Below are positions 27,459-36,755 of a stretch of DNA of 64,000 nt, piece after piece; the stretch's first letter is position 1; each line of letters begins with the position of its first letter. The translations under genes were made by a program, and so were the position numbers. Under the pieces are notes generated by a model. That model was not told where the DNA came from. It made no database searches and saw only the letters and a program-made list of their open reading frames with translations. Origin of the DNA: Clostridiales bacterium Firm_08 (GTDB lineage: Bacteria; Bacillota; Clostridia; Oscillospirales; QAKW01); assembly GCA_001604045.1 (NCBI GenBank), contig LVAN01000021.1, forward strand, positions 1-64,000, in the 5' to 3' direction.

Positions 27459-27902
27459 TTATGTCGATGCATATTCTTCTGTTGGAACATAAAAACAATG
27501 ATCGCCGATACGGGTGAGATATTTTCCGACCGTGCTTGGGAAAGCGCCGCGGCAGGTAGAGGAAAAGGGATTGTAGAACCAAAGCGCCGTTTCAAGCCCT
27601 GTCAGTCTGTTGCCCGCGATCGCCCAGTCCGCGATCTCATAATGGATCTCCACGGGGTTCATATTGTAAATATTTTGCGGATTGTAGGATCCGTTTTCTG
27701 TTTCACTCGCGCAAACGAATTGATAGGGCTGATAGATGATGTTTCTGATACTGCCGCCTTTGCTGACCCGCTGATATTCTCCTTCGGTCGCGTTAACGCG
27801 GTTCATTACGACCGTAGCGACAGCTCTCATCCCGATGTCTCCTTCGCCACCGGCTTCGCATTCGATCAGCCTTGCCAGCAGCTCACGGTCGGAATACGCC
27901 AT
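27459..27902 (-). CDS. cwlJ: Spore cortex-lytic cell wall hydrolase, CwlJ type
   Basis: Hydrolase_2 (SleB/CwlJ) enzyme that degrades spore cortex peptidoglycan during germination. It has 147 residues and no signal peptide or peptidoglycan-binding domain. This matches CwlJ, made in the mother cell and placed in the coat, rather than SleB. Visible features are RLIECEAGGEG with the catalytic-type glutamate, AVATVVMNRV, IIYQPYQF and the C-terminal SHCFY-like GDHCFYVP. AAGGAGGA precedes the ATG. It is co-oriented with the gerQ-like gene 11 bases downstream. A mother-cell promoter is expected upstream but I could not make a clear match. Confidence 0.82.
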   Translation of the reverse strand: MAYSDRELLARLIECEAGGEGDIGMRAVATVVMNRVNATEGEYQRVSKGGSIRNIIYQPYQFVCASETENGSYNPQNIYNMNPVEIHYEIADWAIAGNRLTGLETALWFYNPFSSTCRGAFPSTVGKYLTRIGDHCFYVPTEEYAST

Positions 27903-27960
27903 AATTTCCTCCTTTTTATGTATTTGTACAATATATTCTCAAAAAAAATAAATATGATAT

Positions 27961-27988
27961 TTGACAAATCAAAAAAATATGATATCAT
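27961..27988 (+). promoter_or_regulatory. Sigma-A type promoter for the yicC-rsgA cluster
   Basis: Perfect TTGACA (27961-27966), 16-base spacer, TATCAT (27983-27988), 33 bases before yicC. The sequence TATGATAT occurs here twice, 28 bases apart. Confidence 0.72.
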
Positions 27989-28021
27989 AGTAAGATAGAA
28001 TACTTATGATGGAGTAATAGG

Positions 28022-28906
28022 ATGAAAACGAAAAGCATGACGGGTTTCGGCAAGGCGCAGAGGGTTCTTGCAGACAAAAGCATTAGTGTGGAGATCAAAT
28101 CTGTCAATCACAGATATTTTGACTGCGCGGCGCATATGCCGAGAATTCTCAATTTTTTTGAGGAAGACGCGAAAAAGACGATCGGAAAGCATATTTCAAG
28201 AGGAAAGATCGATTTGTATATCCGCCTTGATCTTTTAGAGGCGCAGGGCAGCGAAGTCGTCATCGATCATCCGCTTTTAAAAAGTTATTTGACGGCGTTT
28301 GAGACGCTGCAGGAAGAGTATCATCTGACAGGGATTTCCGCTGTGACGGATGTTTCAAAGATCCCGGATGTTTTGACGGTCCGGAGCGCAGAAGCGGACG
28401 AAAATGAACTTCGCGAACAATTACTGCCTGTTTTGGAAGAGGCACTTACTGTCTATGATTCAATGCGAGCGGCGGAAGGTATACGGCTTGCCGAGGATTG
28501 TCTTTACAAGTTGGACGAGATCGAGGGCGCTGTGGAAAAGATCGAGCGTCTCGTGCCGGAAACGCTTTCCGCTTATCGGGAACGGCTGGAGGGAAAGATC
28601 CGCGAGGTGCTTGCCGACCGCCAGATCGATGAGGCGAGGATCCTGACGGAGGTCGCGATCTTTTCCGACAAGATCGCCGTGGATGAGGAAATGGTACGCC
28701 TGCGCAGTCACATCGCGCAGTTCCGGACACTGCTGACGGAAAGCAATGTGCCGATCGGGAAAAAACTTGACTTCCTGATCCAGGAAATGAACCGTGAGAT
28801 CAATACGACGGGTTCTAAATGTAATCATATCGAGATCACAAAGCTTGTGGTAGAGGTCAAGTCGATCATCGAAAAGATCCGTGAACAGATCCAGAACATT
28901 GAATAA
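28022..28906 (+). CDS. YicC/YloC family endoribonuclease
   Basis: A 294-residue protein of the YicC/YloC family, for which endoribonuclease activity has been reported in E. coli and Bacillus. The N terminus has the family signature SMTGFGKA followed by VEIKSVNHRYFD. The C-terminal DUF1732 region contains KLDFLIQEMNREINTTGSK and ends near VEVKSIIEKIREQIQN. It is the first gene of a long cluster in the same order as yloC-remA-gmk-rpoZ of Bacillus. Confidence 0.93.
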   Translation: MKTKSMTGFGKAQRVLADKSISVEIKSVNHRYFDCAAHMPRILNFFEEDAKKTIGKHISRGKIDLYIRLDLLEAQGSEVVIDHPLLKSYLTAFETLQEEYHLTGISAVTDVSKIPDVLTVRSAEADENELREQLLPVLEEALTVYDSMRAAEGIRLAEDCLYKLDEIEGAVEKIERLVPETLSAYRERLEGKIREVLADRQIDEARILTEVAIFSDKIAVDEEMVRLRSHIAQFRTLLTESNVPIGKKLDFLIQEMNREINTTGSKCNHIEITKLVVEVKSIIEKIREQIQNIE

Positions 28907-28920
28907 GGAGACACATTGGG

Positions 28921-29172
28921 ATGAAACTTATCAATATCGGTTTTGGTAATTTTGTGTCCGACGCGAGGATCATCGCGATCATCGGCCCGGATTCGGCTCC
29001 GGTCAAGCGGATCGTACAGGAAGCAAAGGAAAACGCGGAACTTGTTGATGCCACTTACGGGCGGAAAACACAGTCGGTTATCGTGATGGACAGCGGTCAT
29101 ATCGTTCTGTCGGCGCTGGGACCCGATCTGATCGGAAATCGTTTCAAGGAGGGTACGCTCGATGGTGAATAA
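28921..29172 (+). CDS. remA: Extracellular matrix regulator RemA (DUF370)
   Basis: Small DNA-binding regulator; in Bacillus RemA activates biofilm matrix and osmoprotection genes. The 83 residues match the DUF370 family: MKLINIGFGN, then ARIIAIIGPDSAPVKRI and a basic ATYGRKTQSVIVMDSGH, the DNA-contact region of the ring-forming protein. AAGGAG lies about eleven bases before the ATG. It overlaps gmk by 11 bases. Confidence 0.92.
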   Translation: MKLINIGFGNFVSDARIIAIIGPDSAPVKRIVQEAKENAELVDATYGRKTQSVIVMDSGHIVLSALGPDLIGNRFKEGTLDGE

Positions 29173-29734
29173 AGGTCTTTTGCTTGTTTTATCCGGTCCG
29201 TCCGGCGTCGGTAAAGGCACGATCCAAAAGGAACTGCGCAGGCGGATCAAGGATATTTATTATTCCGTTTCCGCCACAACGCGGGCGCCCCGCAAAAATG
29301 AAACAGAGGGTGTTGATTATTTTTACATCAGCAAATCCGAATTTGAGGATCTGATTCGCACGGACAGCGTGCTGGAATACACGGAATACTGCGGCAACTA
29401 TTACGGAACACCAAAAAAAGAAGTTGATAAGATGCTTTCTCTCGGTAAGATCGTTTTGCTTGAGATCGAAACGTGCGGCGCGCTGCAGGTGATCGAAAAA
29501 TGTAAAGAGGCGGTCTCCGTCTTTATCCTGCCGCCGTCGTTCGAGGAACTCAGAAACCGTCTGACCGCTCGCAGCACCGAGCCGCCGGAGGTCGTAGAGT
29601 CCCGGCTTGAAAAGGCGAAATGGGAGATAGAACAGTCAGTCAAATATCAGTATAGGGTGATAAACGATACGGTGGAAAACGCTGTATCCTCGATCATAGA
29701 TATCATCAATGAAAACAGAAAATCGGAGGAATGA
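29162..29734 (+). CDS. gmk: Guanylate kinase
   Basis: Phosphorylates GMP to GDP with ATP. The 190 residues carry the P-loop SGPSGVGKGT near residue 10, the GMP-binding TTRAPRKNETEGVDYFYIS and the lid-region TARSTEPPEVVESRL. AGGAGG inside the end of remA lies nine bases before the ATG, so translation is likely coupled to remA. Confidence 0.97.
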   Translation: MVNKGLLLVLSGPSGVGKGTIQKELRRRIKDIYYSVSATTRAPRKNETEGVDYFYISKSEFEDLIRTDSVLEYTEYCGNYYGTPKKEVDKMLSLGKIVLLEIETCGALQVIEKCKEAVSVFILPPSFEELRNRLTARSTEPPEVVESRLEKAKWEIEQSVKYQYRVINDTVENAVSSIIDIINENRKSEE

Positions 29735-29737
29735 ATT

Positions 29738-29938
29738 ATGCTTTATCCCGCAGTCACAGATTTGGAAAAAACCACCAAAAGCCGCTATGGGCTTGTGATC
29801 CTCACCGCAAAAAGAGCGCGTCAGCTGGCGGAGACGAGCGAGGCCAACGGCGTTCCGATGTCGGAGAAACCCATCAAGCAAGCGATCCTTGATATCGCGG
29901 ACGGCAAGGTGCGTTGTAAAGATCCTGACGAAGAATAA
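29738..29938 (+). CDS. rpoZ: DNA-directed RNA polymerase subunit omega
   Basis: Small subunit that helps assemble RNA polymerase by chaperoning beta-prime. The 66 residues contain the omega core SRYGLVILTAKRARQL and KPIKQAILDIADGKV. It starts three bases after gmk. In Bacillus coaBC would come next, but here priA follows directly. Confidence 0.94.
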   Translation: MLYPAVTDLEKTTKSRYGLVILTAKRARQLAETSEANGVPMSEKPIKQAILDIADGKVRCKDPDEE

Positions 29939-29950
29939 GGACGTGTAGAG

Positions 29951-32368
29951 ATGGCTCTGGTCGTTCGTGTGGCGATCGCCGATATTGTTGAAAAGATCGA
30001 CAAACCGTACGATTATATTTGCCGGATCCCTGTGGATGATCCGGTCGGACGCCGTGCGCTCGTGCCGTTTGGAAACGCGGACACACCCCGGAAATGTCTG
30101 ATCGTTGACAAATTTGAAACTGACGATGTTTCAAATCTCAAAACATTGATCACATTTGTAGACGACGCGCCGGTCGTTGACAGCGAGAGGATAGATCTGC
30201 TGTTTTTCCTGAAAGAGCGTTATTTTATCACGCTTTACGGTGCGCTTAAATGTCTGCTGCCGCCGGCAATGGATCCGAAAATCCGGAAACAGTATTCCTA
30301 CGCGGGCGGAGCGTATGATGAAAAATATCGACCGGTCGTTGACTTTTGCCTTAAAAAAAAGAAACCGGTCGCGCCGGATAAGTTCCCGGCGGATCTTATC
30401 CCGCTTGTTCGCCAGGCGATCGATGACGGTGTTTTGTCGGAAGTCATTACATCGTCGGGGCTTATGGGGGATCTTTCCGAAAAAATGATCTCTCTTGCCG
30501 TTCCGCCGGAGCAGGCGGACGGGTATATCTGTGATCTGCCGAAGCGATATCAGGCGCAGGCGGATATCCTTGCGATGCTGATCGATACGCCCATCGTTTC
30601 CGTCAAGGAACTCATGTATATGACGGGGTGCGGTTTGTCATCTGTCAAAACATTGGAGAAAAAAGGCCTTATCACTTTATTTCGGCAGAGCGTTCCGAGG
30701 GAACCGTATGGTAAGCTGCCGAAAAAGATCGACCACAGCGCTGTACCTCTCAATGCGGAGCAGCAGAAAGTCGTTGATGACATCATAGCGTCAATGGACA
30801 AGGGCGCGTCTACTCACTTGCTGTTCGGTGTGACCGGCAGCGGCAAGACGAACGTATATATGAGCCTGATTCGCCAAACGCTTTCACGAGGCAAAAGCGC
30901 TATGTTCCTCGTGCCGGAGATTTCGCTGACGCCGCAGACATTGTCAAGGTTTTACGCGCGGTTCGGCGATGAGGTCGCCGTTATCCACAGCGGCCTTTCC
31001 AGAGGGCAGCGGCTGGATGAATGGAAAAAGATCCGGGACGGGAAAGCCCGTATCGTCGTTGGGACGCGCAGCGCCGTATTCGCGCCTGTAAAAAACCTCG
31101 GTATCATCATTATGGATGAGGAACACGAGGCGAGTTACAAATCAGAGGCGGCGCCGAGATTTCACGCGAGAGATATCGCGAAATACTTGTGCGCCCGCTT
31201 TTTGGCGCCTCTTGTGCTCGGATCCGCGACGCCGTGTATCGAGTCATACCGGGCGGCGGAGACCGGTAAATATATATTACATACACTGAAAACACGCGTC
31301 AATCATCAGCCGCTCCCCACAGTGGAGATGGTTGATATGCGCGAGGAGGAACAAAGCGAAGGCCTTCCCGTTATCAGCGCTTCATTGCGGGAAAAGATCC
31401 AAAAGGCCGTCGATCATAAAAAACAGGTCATTCTGTTTTTGAACAGAAGAGGCGCGCATACGATGGTAGCGTGCCGCAAATGCGGGTACGTACTGCGCTG
31501 CCCGAATTGCGGGATCACCATGACGTACCACTCCGCCAATCAAAGGTGTATCTGCCATTTCTGTTCGTACAGTGTTCCGGCGGTCCGTGAATGTCCGCAG
31601 TGTAAAGACCGCAACATCCGCATGTCGGGTGTCGGTGTTCAGCACGTTGAGGAAAAATTGCGGGAAATGTTCCCGCAGGTCGGCATCCTGCGTATGGATA
31701 TGGACACGGTCACCGGTTATATCAGTTATCATACAAAACTTGATGATTTTGCCAGGGGGAAATATCAGATCCTTTTAGGGACGCAAATGGTGGCGAAAGG
31801 ACTCGATTTTCCGAATGTAACGCTGGTGGGCGTTTTGCAGGCGGATCAATCGCTTTACTTTGAAGATTTCCGGGCGGGGGAGAGGACTTTTTCTCTTTTG
31901 ACGCAGGTGTGCGGCAGATCGGGACGCTCGGAGGACGCTGGCACCGCGGTGATCCAGACGTATTGCCCGGATCACGAGGTCCTGCGATACGCGAAAGAAC
32001 AGGATTATCTTTCTTTTTACAAATATGAGATCGCGTTCCGTAAGGCGGTGACATACCCGCCGTTCTGCGATCTGGCGCTTTTTTCAATTTTCGGAAAGAA
32101 CGCTGACCTGGCGATGGACGCGGCGAAAGCGTTGTTTTCCTCTCTTGAGAAACACGCCGCTACCGACGCGGCGGACATACCGCTTCGTTTGCTTCGTCCG
32201 ACCGTACCGAAAATCGAAAGGATCAATGAAAAATACAGGACCCAGTTGATCGTCAAATGTAAGAATTCAAAAAAATTACGGGATATCATACGTTGCTCGA
32301 TGGCAGAGATCAGGCAAAAGTTTTCTGTCAACATCAACGTTGATCTGTATCCGGTCACGTTTTTTTAG
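29951..32368 (+). CDS. priA: Primosomal protein N' (replication restart helicase PriA)
   Basis: 3'-5' superfamily 2 helicase that reloads the replisome at stalled forks. The 805-residue protein has an N-terminal 3'-DNA-binding domain, Walker [11 protein letters not shown] and the DEEH box (IIMDEEHEASYKSEA). An aromatic-rich-loop region and two zinc-binding cysteine clusters follow (CRKCGYVLRCPNCG and CICHFC ... CPQCKD). The helicase C domain has VCGRSGRSEDAG. It starts 12 bases after rpoZ. Confidence 0.97.
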   Translation: MALVVRVAIADIVEKIDKPYDYICRIPVDDPVGRRALVPFGNADTPRKCLIVDKFETDDVSNLKTLITFVDDAPVVDSERIDLLFFLKERYFITLYGALKCLLPPAMDPKIRKQYSYAGGAYDEKYRPVVDFCLKKKKPVAPDKFPADLIPLVRQAIDDGVLSEVITSSGLMGDLSEKMISLAVPPEQADGYICDLPKRYQAQADILAMLIDTPIVSVKELMYMTGCGLSSVKTLEKKGLITLFRQSVPREPYGKLPKKIDHSAVPLNAEQQKVVDDIIASMDKGASTHLLFGVTGSGKTNVYMSLIRQTLSRGKSAMFLVPEISLTPQTLSRFYARFGDEVAVIHSGLSRGQRLDEWKKIRDGKARIVVGTRSAVFAPVKNLGIIIMDEEHEASYKSEAAPRFHARDIAKYLCARFLAPLVLGSATPCIESYRAAETGKYILHTLKTRVNHQPLPTVEMVDMREEEQSEGLPVISASLREKIQKAVDHKKQVILFLNRRGAHTMVACRKCGYVLRCPNCGITMTYHSANQRCICHFCSYSVPAVRECPQCKDRNIRMSGVGVQHVEEKLREMFPQVGILRMDMDTVTGYISYHTKLDDFARGKYQILLGTQMVAKGLDFPNVTLVGVLQADQSLYFEDFRAGERTFSLLTQVCGRSGRSEDAGTAVIQTYCPDHEVLRYAKEQDYLSFYKYEIAFRKAVTYPPFCDLALFSIFGKNADLAMDAAKALFSSLEKHAATDAADIPLRLLRPTVPKIERINEKYRTQLIVKCKNSKKLRDIIRCSMAEIRQKFSVNINVDLYPVTFF

Positions 32369-32376
32369 GAGGCAGT

Positions 32377-32844
32377 ATGGCGTATAGAAATATAGTAAAA
32401 AACGATATGACCTTTCTGACAAAAAAATCAAGAGAGGTCGATCGTTTTGATGATAAACTGAAAACGCTTGTTGAGGATATGAAAGAGACGCTGACGCGGG
32501 AACAGGGCGTTGGTCTGGCCGCGCCGCAGGTCGGCGTACTGCGCCGCCTGTTCATCGTTGATTTCGGTGAGGAAGACAAGCATGATTTCCAGGTGTTCAT
32601 CAATCCCGTTATCGTAAAGAAAAAAGGAAAAAACCGTGATTATCAGGAGGGGTGTCTTTCATTTCCCGGAAGGCTGTTTTCCGTGGAACGTCCGGATATC
32701 GTTAAGATCAAGGCGCAGGATACGGACGGAAAGGAATTTACGGCGGAGTTCAGTGATTTCAAAGCACGCGCCATCATGCATGAAAACGATCATCTCAATG
32801 GCGTTGTGATCCCGATGATCGGTGAGGAAGAAGAAAAAGAATGA
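32377..32844 (+). CDS. def: Peptide deformylase
   Basis: Metalloenzyme that removes the N-formyl group from new proteins. The 155-residue protein has the three family motifs: GVGLAAPQVG, EGCLS with metal ligand C93, and HENDH with H135 and H139 as ligands and E136 catalytic. GGAGG lies just before the ATG, and the gene overlaps fmt by four bases. This couples the enzyme that removes formyl groups with the one that adds them to Met-tRNA. Confidence 0.97.
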   Translation: MAYRNIVKNDMTFLTKKSREVDRFDDKLKTLVEDMKETLTREQGVGLAAPQVGVLRRLFIVDFGEEDKHDFQVFINPVIVKKKGKNRDYQEGCLSFPGRLFSVERPDIVKIKAQDTDGKEFTAEFSDFKARAIMHENDHLNGVVIPMIGEEEEKE

Positions 32845-33767
32845 TCCGTATAATGTTTATGGGCACACCGGATTTTGCCGTACCGACGCTGGAGGCACTG
32901 ATCGAAAAGCACGATGTCGTATGCGTCGTTTCCCAGCCTGATCGCCCGAAAGGACGCGGACATAAAACGCAGCCCACCGCGACAAAAGAGACAGCCCTTC
33001 GCCGCGGCATTCCCGTGGAACAGCCTCTCACTCTTAAGGACGACGCTTTTAAGGGTACATTGGAGAAATATCATCCCGATATGATCGTAGTGGCGGCGTT
33101 CGGGCGGATCCTGCCGGAATATGTTCTGCGGTATCCGAAATATGGATGTATAAACGTACACGGATCTGTTCTGCCGAAGTACCGAGGCGCCGCGCCCATT
33201 CAGTGGGCGGTGCTGAACGGTGAGACGGAAACCGGCGTCACCATCATGCATATGGCGCGCGAACTGGATGCCGGAGATATCATTTCTATCAAAAAAACAA
33301 ACATTCTTCCGGCGGAGACGAGCGGGGAACTTTTTGACAGATTGAGCCGTCTCGGCGCGGAGGCGCTGATGGAAGTCATTGACAGCATTCGCGATGGTTC
33401 CGCGCCGCGCGTGCCGCAAAATGACGCGGAGGCGACTTATGCGCCTATGATCGATAAAAAGATGGCGCTTCTTGATTTTTCAATGCCCGCGGATCGTTTT
33501 GAACGCTTTGTAAGAGGGCTTGATCCATGGCCTGTCGCTTCCGTTGGCTTCAGGGGAGAACCGGTCAAGATCCGCAAAGCGGCGCCCGGACCGACCGTAA
33601 AAGCTAAGGCGGGCACGGTGTGCGATGTCACAAAGGACGGGATCACCGTTGCCTGTTCCGACGGAGGGTCCGTATGTATCAAACAGATCCAAAAACCCGG
33701 AAAAAAGGCGATTGACGCATATGCGTTCGCGCAAGGCGAGCATATTAAGATCGGAGATGTTTTTTAG
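32841..33767 (+). CDS. fmt: Methionyl-tRNA formyltransferase
   Basis: Transfers a formyl group from 10-formyl-tetrahydrofolate to initiator Met-tRNA. The 308 residues comprise an N-terminal formyltransferase domain (MGTPDFAVPTLEAL, then HGSVLPKYRGAAPIQW and the active-site ELDAGDI) and a C-terminal OB-like tRNA-binding domain. The start overlaps def by four bases. Length and motifs are normal. Confidence 0.97.
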   Translation: MIRIMFMGTPDFAVPTLEALIEKHDVVCVVSQPDRPKGRGHKTQPTATKETALRRGIPVEQPLTLKDDAFKGTLEKYHPDMIVVAAFGRILPEYVLRYPKYGCINVHGSVLPKYRGAAPIQWAVLNGETETGVTIMHMARELDAGDIISIKKTNILPAETSGELFDRLSRLGAEALMEVIDSIRDGSAPRVPQNDAEATYAPMIDKKMALLDFSMPADRFERFVRGLDPWPVASVGFRGEPVKIRKAAPGPTVKAKAGTVCDVTKDGITVACSDGGSVCIKQIQKPGKKAIDAYAFAQGEHIKIGDVF

Positions 33768-33778
33768 GAGGAGCCCTG

Positions 33779-34459
33779 ATGCAGTATTATGATCTGTATT
33801 ATATGATACTTGTCGTACCCGCTATCCTTCTCTCGCTTGTGATACAGGTACATCTGAAAAGAACGTATGCAAAGTTCGAAAAGATACCGAACGCAAAGGG
33901 TTACACCGGCGCGCAGATGGCGCGGGATATCCTTCAGCACGCAAAAAGCCCTGTTGTTGTGGAAAGCATTCCGGGCACACTTTCCGATCATTTCGATCCC
34001 ACGGCGCAGCGGGTCAGACTTTCTTCCGACGTTTATAACGGAACCTCTGTTGCGGCGATCGGTGTCGCGGCGCATGAATGCGGGCACGCATTGCAGTTTC
34101 AGGCGCATTACGCCCCGATGCTTGTCAGAAACGCCGTTGTAAAGATCACCAACATCAGTTCGGCGCTGATCTATCCGCTTATCCTTCTTTCCGTGATCTT
34201 ACAGATCAGCGGACTTTTGAGAATCGCCGTTGTCTGTTTTTTCATTGTCTTTCTGTTCCAACTCATCACGCTTCCCGTGGAATTTGACGCCAGCAGAAGG
34301 GCGTTGAATATCATTGAAAACAGCGGTTTTTCCGAGCGGGATGTCAGCGGTGCCAAAAGTGTTCTCGGCGCTGCCGCGATGACCTATGTCGCGGCGATGC
34401 TTGTCGCGTTGATGAACTTCCTTTCTTTCCTGCTGCGCGTGCGCAGGCGCGCCAAGTGA
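33779..34459 (+). CDS. YugP-type membrane zinc metallopeptidase
   Basis: A 226-residue membrane protein of the neutral zinc metallopeptidase family related to Bacillus YugP. It has an N-terminal transmembrane helix, the zinc-binding HECGH within AAHECGHALQFQ, a hydrophobic central pair and a final membrane segment. The family also shows the motif EFDASRRAL, present here. GGAGGAG lies before the ATG. It sits between fmt and rsmB, which are adjacent in Bacillus, so it is an insertion in that order. Its substrate is not known. Confidence 0.9.
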   Translation: MQYYDLYYMILVVPAILLSLVIQVHLKRTYAKFEKIPNAKGYTGAQMARDILQHAKSPVVVESIPGTLSDHFDPTAQRVRLSSDVYNGTSVAAIGVAAHECGHALQFQAHYAPMLVRNAVVKITNISSALIYPLILLSVILQISGLLRIAVVCFFIVFLFQLITLPVEFDASRRALNIIENSGFSERDVSGAKSVLGAAAMTYVAAMLVALMNFLSFLLRVRRRAK

Positions 34460-35718
34460 TGTCCGCACGTCAGGTCGCACTGGATCTTTTGATCCGCGTG
34501 GACCGGGAAAAAAGTTATCCGAATATTTTACTGGCGGAGCGGCTTTCCGTCTTGCCGGAAGCGCGGGACCGTTCGTTTTGCACAGAACTTGTCTGCGGCG
34601 TGACGGAACGAAAGATCACTCTGGATTACCATATCGCGAACTGCCTTTCCATGCCTTTTAGGAAACTTCATATCGTCACACGAAACATACTTCGACTCGG
34701 AACGTATCAGATCCTCTTTATGAACGTTCCCGCGTCCGCCGCCTGCAACACATCGGTGGATCTCGCGAAGAAAAACGGTCAGGCAAGGTCCGCGGGACTT
34801 GTCAACGCAATTCTCAGAAAACTTGCCGTAACCCGGGAAACGCTGACTGTATTTGACGAAGATCCTGTCAGGTATCTTTCCATTCTGTATTCTGTCGATC
34901 CGTCGATCATATCGCTTCTCATAAAACAGTACGGTCAGGAATTCACGGAGGCGTATTTTACCGCTTTACAGAACAAACCGAAGGATCGCTCTGTGATCGC
35001 CGTTAATGTACTGCTCACGACCGGTGAGGAACTTCGCGGGAGACTTGCCGATGAAGGCGTATCGGCGGAAATGATCCATGACGATCTCATGGAGATCCGT
35101 TTTACCGGCAGGATCGAGGATCTCTCCTCTTACCGGGAAGGACTTTTCCACTTTATCGGCAGAGAATCGTATGAAGCGATCGGGATGCTCGATGTGACGC
35201 CCGGACAAAATGTGATGGATTGCTGCAGCGCACCGGGCGGAAAGACATTTCTGATGGCGTACAGAATGAAAAACAAGGGCGAGATCCTCGCCGTGGATAT
35301 ACATAAAAACAAGATCCGCCGTATGGAGGAACAAGCGGCGCGTCTGAAAATCCAAAATATACGTTTTCTGACCGCGGATGCTTCTCATTTCATGCCGGAA
35401 CTTGAAGATCGCTTTGACAGAGTCCTTTGCGACGTGCCTTGCAGCGGGCTCGGTATGATCGCGAAAAAGCCGGATATCCGCTATAAATCGATGGAGGATC
35501 TTTCTCTGATCGACGTGCAGCGTGATATCCTCAAAAACGCGCTTCGATACGTAAAACCGGAGGGTGCGGTTCTGTATTCAACCTGTACGGTCAACGATGA
35601 AGAAAACGGGCAGGCTGTCCGAAGCGTTTGCGGCGAGTATAAGATCAATGACCGACTGTTTTTACCGCAGACAGACGGTACTGACGGTTTTTATGCGGCA
35701 CGGATCGAGAAAAAATGA
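34459..35718 (+). CDS. rsmB: 16S rRNA (cytosine-967-C5)-methyltransferase RsmB
   Basis: Methylates C967 of 16S rRNA using S-adenosylmethionine. The roughly 419-residue protein has an N-terminal NusB-like RNA-binding domain and a C-terminal Rossmann methyltransferase. The SAM motif is CSAPGGKTF. The two catalytic cysteines appear as DVPCSG (C328) and YSTCTV (C376). The start is ATG 34459, which overlaps the previous stop by one base; the GTG just before it is an alternative. Confidence 0.95.
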   Translation: MSARQVALDLLIRVDREKSYPNILLAERLSVLPEARDRSFCTELVCGVTERKITLDYHIANCLSMPFRKLHIVTRNILRLGTYQILFMNVPASAACNTSVDLAKKNGQARSAGLVNAILRKLAVTRETLTVFDEDPVRYLSILYSVDPSIISLLIKQYGQEFTEAYFTALQNKPKDRSVIAVNVLLTTGEELRGRLADEGVSAEMIHDDLMEIRFTGRIEDLSSYREGLFHFIGRESYEAIGMLDVTPGQNVMDCCSAPGGKTFLMAYRMKNKGEILAVDIHKNKIRRMEEQAARLKIQNIRFLTADASHFMPELEDRFDRVLCDVPCSGLGMIAKKPDIRYKSMEDLSLIDVQRDILKNALRYVKPEGAVLYSTCTVNDEENGQAVRSVCGEYKINDRLFLPQTDGTDGFYAARIEKK

Positions 35719-36755
35719 TCGATTTAAAATCCAAAAATTTACAAGAACTGTGTGAATTCGTCACAAAGCTCAGCTATCCTAAATACAGAGCGGAGCAGCT
35801 TTTCAGGCGGATCCACGCCAGAGGCGCGCGTTCTTTTGACGAAATGACGGATCTGCCCAGGGAAATGATCTCGTATTTAAAAGAAAACGCCCGCATTTCC
35901 TTTGTGGAAACGGAACGCAAACTTACTTCGTCGTCGGACGGTACAGTGAAATATCTGTATCGCCTGCATGACGGCCACTTTGTGGAAACTGTTGTTATGA
36001 AATATCATCACGGATATTCCGTCTGTCTTTCTACGCAGGTCGGCTGCCGTATGGGGTGCGCGTTCTGTCAATCCACCAAGGGCGGCAAGGTACGGGATCT
36101 CGCTCCGTCCGAGATCATCGATCAAATGATGTTCGCGGAGAGAGACCTTGATATAAGGATCGGTAATATCGTCCTGATGGGCATCGGAGAACCGCTGGAT
36201 AATTTTGAAAACGTGATACGTTTTTTGGAACTTGTCGGTCATCCCAAAGGGCAAAATATCGGATATCGCCACATCTCGCTGTCCACCTGCGGTCTTGTCC
36301 CGAAAATATATCAGCTTGCCGAATACGACTTTCCCATTACACTTTCCGTTTCTTTGCACGCGCCGTTTGACGATATGAGAAACAAAATAATGCCTGTCAA
36401 TCGAAAGTATGACATCAGCGCGCTTATGCGGGCGGTATTCGATTATCAAAAGATCACAAACCGCCGTGTTTCGTTTGAATATACGCTGATCCGCGGTATG
36501 AACGATACAAGGGAATGCGCCGCGCAGCTTGTAAAATTGCTGCGGGGAAGGCTTTGCCATGTAAACCTGATCCCGGTCAATAAGATACAAAATGAACGAT
36601 TTGACGCTTCAGACAGACGCCATATCGCGGCATTTCAGGAGTATCTTACGCAGCGCGGCGTAAACGCGACGGTGCGTCGAACGCTTGGCGCGGATATTTC
36701 CGCCTCTTGCGGACAACTCCGAAGCGATCAACTTGAAAAGGAGGGGACCTCTTGA
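35715..36755 (+). CDS. rlmN: 23S rRNA/tRNA (adenine-C2)-methyltransferase RlmN
   Basis: Radical SAM enzyme that methylates C2 of A2503 in 23S rRNA and A37 in some tRNAs. The 346 residues contain the cluster motif C111-x3-C115-x2-C118 (GCRMGCAFC). A conserved GEPLDN loop and a C-terminal cysteine in ISASCGQL complete the dual-cysteine mechanism. It overlaps rsmB by four bases. Confidence 0.97.
   Translation: MIDLKSKNLQELCEFVTKLSYPKYRAEQLFRRIHARGARSFDEMTDLPREMISYLKENARISFVETERKLTSSSDGTVKYLYRLHDGHFVETVVMKYHHGYSVCLSTQVGCRMGCAFCQSTKGGKVRDLAPSEIIDQMMFAERDLDIRIGNIVLMGIGEPLDNFENVIRFLELVGHPKGQNIGYRHISLSTCGLVPKIYQLAEYDFPITLSVSLHAPFDDMRNKIMPVNRKYDISALMRAVFDYQKITNRRVSFEYTLIRGMNDTRECAAQLVKLLRGRLCHVNLIPVNKIQNERFDASDRRHIAAFQEYLTQRGVNATVRRTLGADISASCGQLRSDQLEKEGTS

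Noticed and set aside
27903..27960. Mother-cell sigma-E or sigma-K promoter for cwlJ
   Set aside because: Several CATA sequences exist on the minus strand, but none has a -35 at an acceptable distance in this very AT-rich stretch.
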